From positions 3,100,009 to 3,164,008 of the forward strand of contig JAVTLE010000021.1 in NCBI GenBank assembly GCA_033439295.1: a stretch of 64,000 bases of DNA, in the 5' to 3' direction. The first letter of the stretch is position 1; each line of letters begins with the position of its first letter. Below, in pieces: positions 12,066 through 23,985 of the stretch. The position numbers and the translations under genes were made by a program. Source of the DNA: Deuterostichococcus epilithicus (Eukaryota; Chlorophyta; Trebouxiophyceae; Prasiolales; Stichococcaceae). Under the pieces are notes generated by a model, which saw only the letters and a list, made by a program, of their open reading frames with translations, did no database searches and was not told the origin of the DNA.

Positions 12066-15000
12066 ATGGCCGCGCCGCCGCCGCAATTTACAACAACCGC
12101 CGACCTGTTCAGCCTGCCGGCGGCTGCCAACGCCTTGTCGTGGTCTGAGGACAACCTGCTGGCCGTCGCCACCGGGCGCAGTGTCATCCTGCTCAGCCCG
12201 GCGGCGCTCGGCGGTCCGCGGGCAGTTATCGACGTGCCCTTCACTCAGGCGGCCAACAGCGAGGGTCGGCCGTCTGACCGGCTGGCGGACCACCTGGCGT
12301 TTCTCATCAGCTCCGTGGGCCGCGGCACCAAGCCGGAGAACCGCAAGTCCAGCACCGTGCGGGCGGTCGCCTGGTCGCCAGCGGGCTGCGACGCAGCCGG
12401 CGGCTGCCTGTTGGCCATCGTCACTCAGGACTACAAGGCAAGCCTCTCCACCATCTTTTCTGGCCGCGAATTCTCCGGCGCTGCCCAGCTCGCGGCTCCC
12501 GCTCCGCAACCGCCACAGCTGCGGCGGAGCCTGATGGCCGCGTGCCGGGCAGTTGCACCCTGCAAGAACATCTGCCTGCGTGGCCTCGTTGCAACAGACA
12601 CAGGCACAATCGGGGTGGGCGAGGGCCGTCACTCGTTCGCAGGTGCAAATCTGTGGGCCGCCAACCAGCGCCTTTTCCACTCGGTGGCGGGTGCACGTCG
12701 ACCTGACAGCGCGCCTACGGCAGGACCCCAAAGCTGCTGCCTGGCTGGTGCGTGTCTCGCATTCGCACAAACTCCTTTTGGCCGCAACTCCTCCTTGAGT
12801 CTGAGGCGTGCTCATACTGCAAGCTTCTTGTGTTGTGTACCACAGCAAGTGTGTGGCGATCAGTTGTGTCCCGGTGGCATGTGGCGGTGTCGCTTTTCAG
12901 GCGGCGCTGGACAATGGTAATGGCGGCAGCCTGGGAGGCGGCGGCTACGAGCCGCTGCGGCTGCGCGGCGGCGGCCGCGCCCGCAAGCGGCAGCTGTCGC
13001 CCATGGTGCAGCCGCAAGCCGCACCAGGGGGTTCAGCCGCCGGTGGCGGTAGCGGCAGCGATGGCGGGGCGGCGGCACGAGCGGCTGGTGGGAGCGCAGA
13101 GGTACCGGCGTCAGCTGCCGCTGCTGACGCTGCCACTGCGGCTGCACCAGGGCCGGAGGTCGCGCCAGATCCTGCCGCAGCGGCTGCGGAGCCTGCCGCA
13201 GCCGCAGCAGCTGCAGCGCAGCCTGCAGCAGACGCGCCGACGCGGAAGCGGCAGAAGGTCGGCACGGCCCGGCCGAACGCCACCGGTGCCGCATCACCAG
13301 ACAACGGCGCCGCTGTGTTTGTGGCCGGCGCCAAGGTCGAGGTCACCAACGACGAGGAGGGGCTCCGCGGCTGCTGGTGTGTCATTCGCTGTGGAACTGG
13401 CAGCGTGTCCATCGCCGGAGGAGTCTTCACAGCGCACAGCCGCCGCGTGGCTCCTACTGATGCACTTGGAAAATGCCACGACCCGATTGGTCATGCTGCC
13501 ACGATGCATTCGGAGGGACGTATCTGTTGCACATGTGCTTCCCGCAGGTTCGAGGGCACTGTCCGAGATGTGCAGCATGGCTTTGCGCTGGTGGAGTACG
13601 CTGAACTCATGGTGGCGGAGGACTCCACGGACAAACTCTCCGAGTGGTTCCCGCTGGCGGAGCGGTCGGGGGCCGACGCGGCGGCGGCGCTGGAGGCCGC
13701 CGCGGCGCGCCTGCCGGACGCCGATGCGCACACACGGCCGGGGTTTGTCCTTCGTCCGCAGCCGCCGGCGGCGGTGCGTGCCGTGTGACGCGACCGTGGG
13801 TCAGAAGCCACCGCACCTTGCGCGGCGTCTTCAACATGCCTGCTGACCGGGCGTGCAGCCGGCAGGCAGTTGTCGCAGGAGCCATGGGTGTGCCTTCTGA
13901 CGAAGCAGCCGCCGCGCATTCAGGTACAAAACCTCTGCCACTGATGGTGCGGCATTCGCCTGGTTCATTTGTAGGCGTGCCAGCGCGGCATGGCACGCAG
14001 CCTCGGCGAGGCGGTGGACGCCTGGTCCGACGGTGGCTGGTGGCGCGGCCACGTGGCGGCTCTGGGTGGCGGCGCTGCCGCCTGCCCGCAGTCGCGGGGA
14101 CGCCGCGACCCGGGGCCGGCGCTGCGGGTGGCGCGTGCCGGCGGCGGCGCGGAGGAGGCACTGCAGGTGAGATGCTCAAGTCAGCCTCATCGACGAGTCT
14201 GTCGTTGATGGTCCGGAGGTTCACAGCCGCAACTGCTGATGGGTCCAGGATCCAAGTGCATGTGCTTGAGACCCTGAGCTGGGACGGCAGCAGAGGCGTG
14301 AGCAAGACCGTCAAATGCAAAAGATTAGGACAAGAGGGGTTATGCATACCATCTGCGTAGCGTCGGCCAGCGCTGTCGCTGCCGGGCAGGACTGCTCATG
14401 GCTGCGTACAACGACCAAAGATCCGAGGCGACGCCATCAGTGTGACCAGCTAGCTGTTTCTGACAGCAATTTGCCATAGTTTGCACACACCCAGATCTGC
14501 ACACCTCGTCGGAGCTCTGGCAACACCTTACCAGTGTCCAAGCACTGCCGAAACCTGGATTCCAACTGCAACAGGCGGACGTGCGCACAGCTCTGGACTG
14601 GGATGGCGCCGCATGGCAGCCGGCGGCCGCGAATGCCGCGCTGGCTGCCGGCGCGGCGGCCGCGGCAACCGCAGACGCGGAGTCGCCTGCGCTCGAGGGC
14701 GGTGCGGCGGCTGGCGTAGGGCCCGCGGCGGCGGCAGCCGTGGAAGTGCCGGCCGGAGCGGCTGCCGAGCCTGGAACGCCAAAGCCGCAGCGCGGCAAGA
14801 AGGAGTCGGCCCCCAAACCGGAGCCCTACCAGGTGGGTTGCTGGTCGGTGCTCATGTCTGTGTTCTTGACACGGCAGAGTATCGTCTTCTGGTCTGCCGA
14901 CAAGGGCGGCTCAGCCTGAGCCAATTGACAAGCATATTGAGGTAGTTGTATGCATCGGCCGCTGCGCTGTGGAGCAGCACGCCGGCTCTCATTGGAAGCT

Positions 15001-18000
15001 CCATAATGCTGTCGCAGCACGCCAGGCCTCACTAGAAGCTCCGTTGTGTCGTTGCATGAAGGCAGACCCGCGGTCGTTCTCTCCTGCGAAGCACTGCGAA
15101 ACAGCTCCGCAGTCCCTGTTACATTGCCGCCGCAGCTGCCGGAGGGGCTGACGGCGGCGTCCTTGCAAGCTTGCAATCGAGCTCGCAGCATTGGGTGATC
15201 TTGGCCCGGGATCCTCGCTCATTCACCCAAGTTCTTCCTGCGCTTCAACGTCTTCCTGCGCGTCGCTGCCGCAGGTTCCGGAGGGGCTGACGTCGGCAGA
15301 CCTGGGTCCCGAACTTGACCTGTCGGACGAGCGGCGAGCGCGGCAGAGCGCCGGCGAGCTGTTCGCCCGCCGCTTCCTGGCAGTGCGCGCCCAGGTGCGT
15401 CGAAAATGTGGAAGCAGCAGTGCTCAGGGCATGCCGGAGCGCGAGCACCCCGCTTGCTGCGGATGCCGCCTTGGTCTCGGCGTGCGGCGCGAGGTTTTCT
15501 CCAACTGCATTGCACACCGGAGGTCCCTTTCCCTCACATAACAAACCGTTAACAAACCGTTACCGCCGGCCCCGCAGCTGCCGGCGGAGCAGCGCGCCAG
15601 CTACGAGTCCCGCGGGCAGCACCTGCACGGCGCGGACGCGGCGATCTTCGGGCGGGTGCAGGTGTGTGTGTGTGTGGTGTGAATAGAGTGAAGTGTTTGT
15701 TGTTGGTCTGTTTGAAGTGTTTGTTGCCGTTTGTTTCTTGCTGTTTGTTTGTTTGAAGCTTCTTTTGCTTGTTGTTATCTGAAGTGTTTGTTTGTTTCAG
15801 GTTTTCGTTCTTTATTTGCAGGCGGAGGTGGCCGCCGTGCACGGTGCCGCCCTGGCCGCCGCTGGCGCCGGGGAGAAGAAGTGGCTTGGCGACGCACGTG
15901 CCAAGTGAGCCCGCGCCGCTGAGCCGTGCCTGCTCACCTGAAGCTCTGAAGCCCTCACTTCCTGGATGTCTGCTGCTGGGTAACGGGCGGTTTCATCTGG
16001 CCCAGCAGCGCAAGTGAATGCACGCGTGCGGGAATTATGCAGATGTTGCAACAGCCTGCGGCCGAGTCAGACTGCCTCCTATGAAGAATCAGAGCTGTAG
16101 AGCTTCCACACTACCTCGCCTTCTCCGCAGCCCTGTCACAGCCGCCTGCAATGCGGCAAGCGGCTCTCGTGTGCTCTCGTGCGGATCGCCTGCCGGAAAC
16201 TGCTCACGCCGCACTGTGTGCGCAGGCTGCGCCAGGTGTGGGACCGCGCCGCTGACCCTGCCATGGAGCGCATTGACTGGCAGGTGGGTGTCCATTAGTC
16301 ACCCTCGGTCATGTTGGCCACGCCCACCTGTTGCACAGCGTTTTGAGATCTCAAATCGATGTCCCAAGCGTGTACCAACTTCTGCGGGAGGAATGTACTT
16401 GTCCGCCAAGATCAGCCTGCTTCCACGCCCACTGCAGGGCAAGAAGGCAGCAGCGGCAGCCGGCGCAGACGCCGACACACCGAGCGCCGCCGCCGCTGCC
16501 GACAGCCCGGCAGCCGCGACTGCCTCGCGCCGCAAGCCGCCGGTGGCCCGCGGTGAGCCAGGCCCCGCAACGACCCCAGCGTCTGCGAAAACTGCGGAGA
16601 AAAAGCGGCCGGCGAACCAGCCGGAGCCCTACACGGTGCCGGACGACTTCGACGCCGCTGCGGCGCTGGAGGAGTGCGACTTTTCGGACGCGACGGCGGC
16701 CAAGCGCACGGCGCCGTGGGCGTTCCTCCAGCGCTGGCTGGCCCTGCGGGACGAGGTGCATGCGGCTGCACATCTCTCGTCGTGTTGCATTTGTATGATG
16801 CTCGGCAACATTCAGTATTTCTCTTTCAGTGAGGTCGTGCGCAAGCCATTGTCACCCACGCGGAGGCTACGGCCCTGCTGAACGGCAAGCCTGTGCACAT
16901 CACGATACACCTGTGCGTGGCCGTGATGCCAGCGAAGATTGCACACCCAGCATAGACGCCGTAGCCAAGCCGAGCTGGCACAAAACTGCTGCTCAGGTGC
17001 CCTGGGAGAAGCGGCCCGCCTACGTCAAGGGGCAGCACCTGCGCGGCGTGGACGCTGAGCTGTCCGAGCGCTGCCGCGCCGAGATCGTGGGCTATGGTCT
17101 TCTGTCCGTCGCCTGCCTTTCCGGATGTTCCTTCCAGCGCACGCAAGGCAGAACACCAGCAGTGCAGGCAGCCTGCCGAAGCTCGCCCGTCCTGCAGCGG
17201 CACGGCGCCACTTCCGCGGCTGAGGCCTGCGGCTGAAGCCTTGTTGGGTGCAGCCGCACCACCGTCGCTGGTGTGGCAGCCAGCATTGGCGGCGAGCCGG
17301 CGCGAGCATGGTTGCATTTCGGAGCGCACACCAGCAGCGGCGCTGACGCCCCTCCGGTCAGGTCAGCAGTAACAGTGAGGAGTGAAGTGTTCTTGTCACT
17401 TTTTCACCCTGCAGATGCACGCGCACGGAGCTGCGCTGGGCGGCCTTGGCCTGGGCGAGAAGTGGCTGCTGCGGGAGGCCAAGGTGCTCATCCGCACACG
17501 CGTCATCAAGACGCGCTTCGGCGAGCTGCCCGACGAGGAGCCGCCGCCTGCGTCGGCCCCCTCATCACCGGCGCCGCAGGTCAGCGTCCATTGCTTGGCT
17601 TGTTGAACCGCGCTCACGACCGCCGACAACTTCGCAAGGTTGCTGTGCCGCTTGATGAGCTTCAACTCACCTCGAGGCTCTGTGACGCATGACCTGCGTT
17701 GTCCATGCCCGCTGTGCAAAGAGGTACTGGTGCTGGGCGACACAGGATGGCGCGACACAGGATGGCGCCGAGCCCCCGGCAAAGCGCAAGCGGAGGGCGT
17801 TGCTGTCGGCGGCTGCGCTCGCGGCGGCGGCGGGCGACGAGGATGAGGAGGGGGGCCGAACCGGCGGCGGCGCCGGCAGCGGCGACGACTCGTCTGTGTC
17901 CGAGTTTGGGCCGGGCTCCGAAGCCAAGTCGCCCACCTCTAGCGAGTGCGACCCACGACTGAATGCGCTCCTGCACACCCCTTTCTGTTTCAGCAGGCGC

Positions 18001-21000
18001 ATGACGCCGTGACCCTGCCGAGCTCCTGGCAGGGCTGCTGGCATCTTCGAGCTACTGGGTGACTGGATGCTTTGCGACTCGCGGCCCCAGCACCTGGCTT
18101 GAGCACGGGCCGCATCTTCCACGCCCGACTTCTTCTTTCGCGGTAGGGATGCCAGCCTGGTGGCGGAGCTGGGGGACGAGGTAGCCAGCGCCGAGGCAGA
18201 TGACGAGGATGGCGAATCTGATGGCGACGGCAGCGGCGCGCACAAACGGCCCAGCAAACGCTTGCAGATGCCGCCAATTCCTGTCGTCGGCATCAGGGTG
18301 TGCTCTTCGTGATTTGGACCCGTATCCTGCAACCATCAGCGACAGCAACCAGTGAATGCTATCATCGAGACAGCAGTATCGATACACCAACACACCTATC
18401 AGCGCAGAAGCAATCTTGAGGTTCCCTACGGCTGTTTTGGTCCAGAATGCTACAAAACCATCAGGTTTGCATCGACATTTCATGCGATGGCAGCTGCCTT
18501 TCATGATTTGCCGTTGTTTTGCCAAGGAGGGACCACTGTTTGCAGGGCAGCGCAGCGAATGTGCCGCGCGGACCACGGCCGACGGCGCAGCAGCGGAAGC
18601 CGCGCGCCTCGGGCGGCGCCCGCCCCCGCTCCGCCGCCAAAGCAGGTCAGTCGCAGTCCATACTCGGTCGGCTGCTGTGCGCCTTGCCTGCACGATCACA
18701 TCTCGGGTGGCCGATGCGATGCCCTGTACATTGCCAGCAACAATGTGTTGTGCATCGCGGGCCTCCCATGGCGGTGAGCTCCACGGCAGCAATGCATGCA
18801 CCTGCCTGAACTGGTGGTTCCTCTCGGCAACGGCTGGCCTTGTGCTGCTGTGGCAGCCGCGCGCCGCAGTGACAGCGGCCAGGCGCCCCAGGAGACGGCA
18901 GAGGAAGCGCCGCCGCCGCCGCTGGCCGCCACCTCTGCCGCCTGGTCGCCGACCTTCCCCGCCGCTGCTTCCAGCTTCCCCGCCGCCGCCGCCGCTTCCG
19001 GTGGCGGTCTGGCAGCCAACGGCGGCAGCGTCGCCGGCGTTGTGGACGGCGGCGCCGCAGGCAGCGGCAGTAGCGGAGGCGGCGCGGCGGTGCTGCTGGC
19101 GGTCGGCACCTCGGGCGGCTTGGTGTGGCTGTGGCGGCTGCAGCTGCCCTCGTCATACAGCCTGCAGCCGCAGCCCGTTGGGCTGGAGATCGAACTGGTG
19201 GGTTTGTGGTCCTTGGGCAGCATGATGTGAGCAAACGCGATGCGCACCCTCATGCTGCAGGAGCCTGTAGAGACCTTGGGTCTGCAGCGCAGACCTCAAC
19301 CCAAGCATCGGCTCGCACCGGTTTGCAAGCACCGGACTGTCGCTGGTGCAGACACACACGGCTGCCCAAGCCTCGATATTCCTGAAAGCTGGTCTGGCAC
19401 ATCTGTAGTGCCATTTCAGAACCGATGTCATGCAGGTCGGGGTGCTGCGCGCCGGCCGCTCCCCAGTCACAGCTCTGGCCTGGGCTGCGGTGCACGCCGG
19501 CGCCGCCACCTCGCAGCCCTCGCCGCCAGGTGGCTTCCCCGCCGCCCTGGCGCTGGCGGCCGGCTGCGCCGACGGCGGCGTGCGGCTCTTTGGCGCGGCG
19601 ACCGCCGAGTTGAGCGGCGCGCTCAGCGGCAGCGGCAGCAGTCGAGGGCTGCCGGAAGTGCCGCCGCCGCTGCTGCGGCCGATGGGCACTCCGGTGGACC
19701 CAGACGGGCGCGGCGTCGTGAGTCTGGCTGCGGAGGGCCTCGCCCGAGACGGTGCGCTACTGCCGGCACTTTGGACGCCTGCGCACTGTTCGATCCTGCT
19801 GGTTCGCTAGGGGTCTGGGTTGTGTGTTCCGACACGGCGCCATCCCGTGCTGGGCCCTGTCCTGGTCCACATCCTACGGGACAAGGCGCAGCTATGAACA
19901 GAATATCAGATACGGACTCTGTTTCATGCGCTGGGAAGCACAGACGAGCTGCCCTGACCTCAGGCTCAGCTTGCGCCTCTGCTGGCAGATCGCCCGTGAT
20001 GAGCGATTTCCCATTTCTGCATGTTCGCGGCTGCGAGCTGCGGCTGCAGCTTGCCCTGCTCCCGCTCCTGCCGGCAAAGGCACTCCGAGTGGCCCCCTCC
20101 TCCTGTGTGCAGGCGGCTGCGAGCTGTTGCTGGCGGCAGGCAAGCACGCAGGGGCGCTGGCGCTGTGGCGGGGCCGGCTGGCCGTCGAGGGCGGCACCCT
20201 GCAGCTGCATCCGGCAGGTGGGTGGACTGGCAGAGCCAGGCCTGGCCGGGCTCCGCGGCCAATCTGGCGGGTGCAATGTGCTTGGCTGGCAGTATTTTGA
20301 AGGCGCTGCAGAGGGGAGGTGGTCGCTGAGCACTTGCTTCGCCGAGGCGACCACCTCGGTTGCTGAGGGCCCTTGCCCATGCAGGACCGCCATGTCTGCA
20401 GCGTGTCTACAGCACTGACTACGATGCGGGACTCGATGTTGCTCCAGCGCCACTACCAGCACCAAGCTAAAGCAGAGCCGACCGGCGGGCTGCGGCCCAC
20501 ACTAGCTCCAGGTCTAGAGCGCCCCGGCTGATCGGCAGGCTTGCTGCCGTGCAGACGGCAAGGCAGCGGCCATCACGCCCGCGCATGGCTCGGTCTCCGT
20601 CACGGGTGTTGGCATCGCTGGCGGCGTGGTGGTGACGTGCGGTGCCGATGGCGGCGTGGCACGTTGGGACGCTGCCACGGGGCGGCCGGCGGCGCCGCGG
20701 CCGCCTGCTCTGGACGCAGTGCTGCATCCTGCTGCCGCCGCCGCCGGGCCGGTGGCCGGCGCTGCAGGGCTGGCGCTGTCGCCCGGCGGCCTGTGCGCCG
20801 CCGTTGTGCGCTCGGCCTTCGGCGTGCCTGCAGCTAGGTGTGAAACCCCCCAACACCAGGCGCCTTTGTCTTTGCTCGGCCAGCCATGAGAACACGCCTT
20901 GTTGGAAATACGACCAGTTGGTCACACAGCCTGCGGCTCCAGCAGCACAGCTGCCAGATCGTGGCTGCGGCAGTTTTTCCTGAGATGCCATGCATGGGGG

Positions 21001-21479
21001 TGCCTCTGCAGGCGCACCGGCGTCAAGAAAATGGTCCTGGGCACCCTAGATCTGAAGTGGCTCGGCGGCGACTGCCCTCCGGGGGGCACCCCCGCAGTCG
21101 CCGAGCGCCTGCCGTGGCTGCGCTGGGCAGCGCCAACCCCAGCTGCTGGCGGCGGTGGCAGCAGTGGCACACTCAGCAGCAGTGACGGCTTCACACCGCC
21201 GCCATCGGCGGCGGCCCTGTGGGAGGCGCAGGCGGCGCTGTGCGGTGTGGAGGGCGGCTCGCCGCTGCCGCCGCCGCGGCTGTCCCGCGCCGCCGCTGCA
21301 TTTGCGCACAAGCCGCGGATCGGCGTGTACCGCGGGCCTGGCGTGGATGAGGCCCGCGACGAAGACGCCTCAGACGGCGAGCAGGTGCTCGCTTCAAAGT
21401 TTGTGAGATCCCGAGGCGACAACAGACCAGCGATGTCCTACTGTACATGGCGGTCGTGGGAAAATTCGGCGCTGCATCG

Positions 21480-21510
<31 letters not shown>

Positions 21511-23359
21511 CAGTCTCAGCACGGTACAGCACCCTCGTGGCTGTCCTGTCCACTCCACCCCGCGGCAATTGCTGGAACCTGGCGACTGTGCTGCTTGGCA
21601 GGGCCGCCATCAAGCGCTCACCGTATTGGCTCCAGGGCTGGCAGCCAGCCTTGATTCTGTGCTGGCTGCTGCACTTGCAGGTGGCGGATGATGCGCAGCC
21701 TGGCGCCGCAAACGGGGATGCTCCAAGTGCCGCGGGAGCGGACGCGGCGGCGGCAGCGGCGCAGCAGTCCGCAGCCGACGCCGAGACGGCAGCCGCCAGC
21801 GCTTTGGCAGCGCAGGCGGCCCTTGCGCAGGTCAGCATGTTTTCCAGCACGTGACGACCGTAAACAGCAGCTGGTCAACTCCTGTCACACGGCGCATGCA
21901 GACAGCACCATTGCATGGCGTCAGGCGCCTTTAATCTTCTTGCTATGAGTTGGCCACTGCTCTCGAGCCAGTACACAGCTCCACCCAAGCGTCACCGCCA
22001 GCTGGGGACATGTCCTGCATTGGCATTCGTGCTGGCTTGCACCAGCCACACCAGTGTGTCTCCAGCAATGATCTAATTCTGAAACGGAGAAAAGCATTTC
22101 AGGCGCTGGACGCCACGCTGGCGGGCTTCGAGGCGGGGGCGGAGCCGCTGAGCGCCGCCGAGCGTGCCACATATTGGCGCGGCCGGCGAGCCGCCGCGCC
22201 GCTGCGCCGCATGCTGCCCCACATGCAGCAGGTCAGCAGCCACGTTTTGGGACACATCTCGCAGCATGTCCCGTTAATTTGCATGGCAAGGAGAGCAAGC
22301 CTCTCGAGGCGGCTGTGCTGGAGAAGCATTTTTGCCTTGCAGCCGCCCTGGCACTGCCGTGTCCAAGCCCCCAAGGGCGTTGTAAGCGTATGCAGGTCGA
22401 GGCGTGTCGGCAAGACCCGCCGACGCCCTGAAGTTGCTCTTTTATTGCTGTAGGCAGGGCCTGCTGGAGCGCACCAGCTAGCTGGCGCGGACGCGGCGCT
22501 ACTGCGATACGGCGGCGTCGCCTCCCACCAGGGTCGGCCCGCCCACGCAGCGTCTACAGGTGCCGCCCTGCTCGTCTGGGCCGTCTGCTGTGCCCAGCTA
22601 CTGTCGTGATGCGCTTCCCCTGCAAGGCGGCGCTCAGAGCAGCCTCGAAGCATGAGGGGGTCGACGTTCCCACCGTGCACTGAGCGTGCGTCAAAGACCA
22701 GACGGGCTGCGGACACCAACTCTCTGGTGCCCATTTCCAGGTGTCGACGCTGTCGGCGAGGCGGCGGCCAGCCCCGCTGTGATTCGTGAGTCAGATGGCC
22801 CAGCCGCCCGAGGTGGCGGGGGCGGAGAGGCCAGCGACCAGCTGCCGGGCAGCGGCGCCGCCGCTGAAGGTCCTGCAGCGCCTGCTGAGGTGCGGCATGC
22901 ACAGCACAGTCACTCTGTGTCTGGCTGACTTCCAGTGCACAGCGGCAGCGGCTTGCAACGATCGTCCGACGACACCGCTCGCTACAAGTAGCAGCCGATG
23001 CAGCCCCAAAGTCTGCAGGATCGTCAACGTCTCGTGGCGGGTCCAATGCTACGAGCAAGTCTGTCTCATTTCTGGTTCGCCTCCTGGTTGCCTAGGTGTC
23101 GCAAACTTGTCAACATCATATAACATGTAACACTTTCCTGCCGCAGGAGGCGGCTGTGAAGCAGCCGCTCTGTGCTGCAAGTCTCGCGCCGATCAATGCG
23201 GCAGCGGACTGGGCCTGCTACGCGTGCGACAGACGCTACGCACTGCCGCCGACGCTGGACGCCTTCACGGGGGTGCCAACGGTGCCGCACTGCCTGGCAT
23301 GCGGCGTGCGGGTTGCTCGAGCGGTTCCGCCAACCATGCTGCCGGATGTCGGGCTTTGA
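12066..23359 (+). CDS. TFIIIC90-like protein (TFIIIC delta, WD40) with inserted Agenet and duplicated unknown domains
   Basis: Predicted subunit of RNA polymerase III factor TFIIIC (nuclear). Twenty-six phase-consistent exons, 1717 residues: 12066-12437, 12643-12747, 12901-13376, 13548-13773, 13984-14166, 14575-14832, 15275-15394, 15578-15661, 15822-15904, 16226-16283, 16438-16755, 16997-17086, 17415-17579, 17746-17945, 18147-18297, 18546-18645, 18857-19197, 19436-19751, 20113-20217, 20555-20837, 21012-21384, 21681-21830, 22103-22231, 22454-22559, 22741-22889, 23147-23359. The N-terminus has ALSWSEDNLLAVAT, VRAVAWSPAG and GCLLAIVTQDYK, then PPTSAFSTRW. The later propeller shows LLAVGTSGGLVWLW, VTALAW, AAGCADGGVRLF and LALSPGGLCAAVV. 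The C-terminus ends in a zinc-ribbon-like WACYACDRRYALP...HCLACGVR. Order and motifs match the plant WD40 protein of this family. Between propeller parts lie an Agenet pair (about 301-420) and two copies of an unknown domain (about 537-655 and 718-826). Intron 1 starts with GC. That exons 3-16 belong to the same transcript rests on phase and on the absence of stops, not on family precedent. Confidence 0.8.
15126..15157 (+). repeat. Short copy of the TFIIIC90-like exon 7 start (acceptor plus first codons) in intron 6
   Basis: 15126-15157 repeats about 15266-15297: a GCCGCAG acceptor followed by a CCGGAGGGGCTGACG block, with few differences. It keeps an AG acceptor, so alternative acceptor use is conceivable, but no exon-like continuation follows. 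Confidence 0.55.
15662..15821 (+). repeat. T/G-rich low-complexity intron with repeated GAAGTGTTTGTT units
   Basis: Intron 8 of the TFIIIC90-like gene opens with a (GT)n run at the donor. It contains several GAAGTGTTTGTT-like units and GTTT runs before a TTTGCAG acceptor. The composition contrasts sharply with neighbouring GC-rich introns. Confidence 0.7.
17737..17766 (+). repeat. Tandem 15-base repeat creating two in-frame acceptors for exon 14
   Basis: The unit GACACAGGATGGCGC occurs twice. Each contains CACAG|GAT, so splicing could start exon 14 at 17746 or 17761, including or excluding five residues (DGATQ) without a frame change. Confidence 0.6.
21480..21511. repeat. (GCAG)n microsatellite
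   Basis: About 7-8 perfect GCAG units inside intron 21 of the TFIIIC90-like gene. Each unit contains AG, so many decoy acceptors precede the true acceptor at 21680. Confidence 0.85.
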
Positions 23360-23985
23360 ACACAAAAGCTCAAGAACGGCCAGCTGCTTGGCGCCGTACT
23401 GCCGGTACTCTGGCATACTACGGGTGCAGATAAATTCGGGTGGTGCAAGTGTGAGTCGCGCTCTGATTTGTACTGTACGGGCTGCCGGCCCAAACCCTGC
23501 TGGGCCAGACTGTCGGGAGTTTACTTCGACACCTCCCCGGCTTGAGAGCACACTTGCAAGCGACACCACGGTCCTATTGCCTTCACCACTTCTCGTATTC
23601 CTGTTTGCTTGGCGATCAGCGCACGTTCACCTTGTGCTCGATGCACGACGAGGTACCGGAAGCACGGAGCTTTTGATAGTCCTGGATGTAGCACACACGC
23701 GGGCTACAGTTCCTGGTCTTTCCCTGGTAGCCATATATCACGCTCAAGGCCTGAAGCCGCTTACTGGGTCGCGACCTCAACCTTGTACCAGACTCTGAGC
23801 ATGCACCGTCAGCTGCGGTCCTGCAGGCAGCAGCAAGGCCCGAACGAGATCAACCTCGCCTGATGATCACATTCAGGGGTCTGCGTCGACATACCCGCGT
23901 CACAAGCGGGTCGCCAAGAACCCGCCTGCAACTGAGTTTTGCTGCCATGGCCGGCGCTTAGCGCCCCATGCGCTGAGGAGGCCCC
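23360..23985. other. Intergenic region between TFIIIC90-like and C2-domain genes
   Basis: The 626 bases between two plus-strand genes probably hold the 3' UTR of the first and the promoter of the second. I see no supported gene or clear signal. Confidence 0.5.

Noticed and set aside
13984-14166. Separate small Agenet gene starting at the Met near 13990
   Set aside because: The exon has a proper acceptor, enters and leaves in phase with its neighbours, and has no promoter-like spacing.
13607-14347. Long minus-strand open frame opposite the Agenet exons
   Set aside because: Pro/Arg/Ala-rich mirror of GC-rich codons. It overlaps real exons whose domains and splice phases are on the plus strand.
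20390-20466. Possible extra TFIIIC90-like exon ending in an in-frame TAA
   Set aside because: Using it would truncate the protein. Exons 20113-20217 and 20555-20837 join in phase without it and match the expected propeller order.
21480-21511. Regular GCAG repeats considered as a CRISPR-like array
   Set aside because: The four-base unit without spacers is a simple microsatellite in an intron of a eukaryotic gene.
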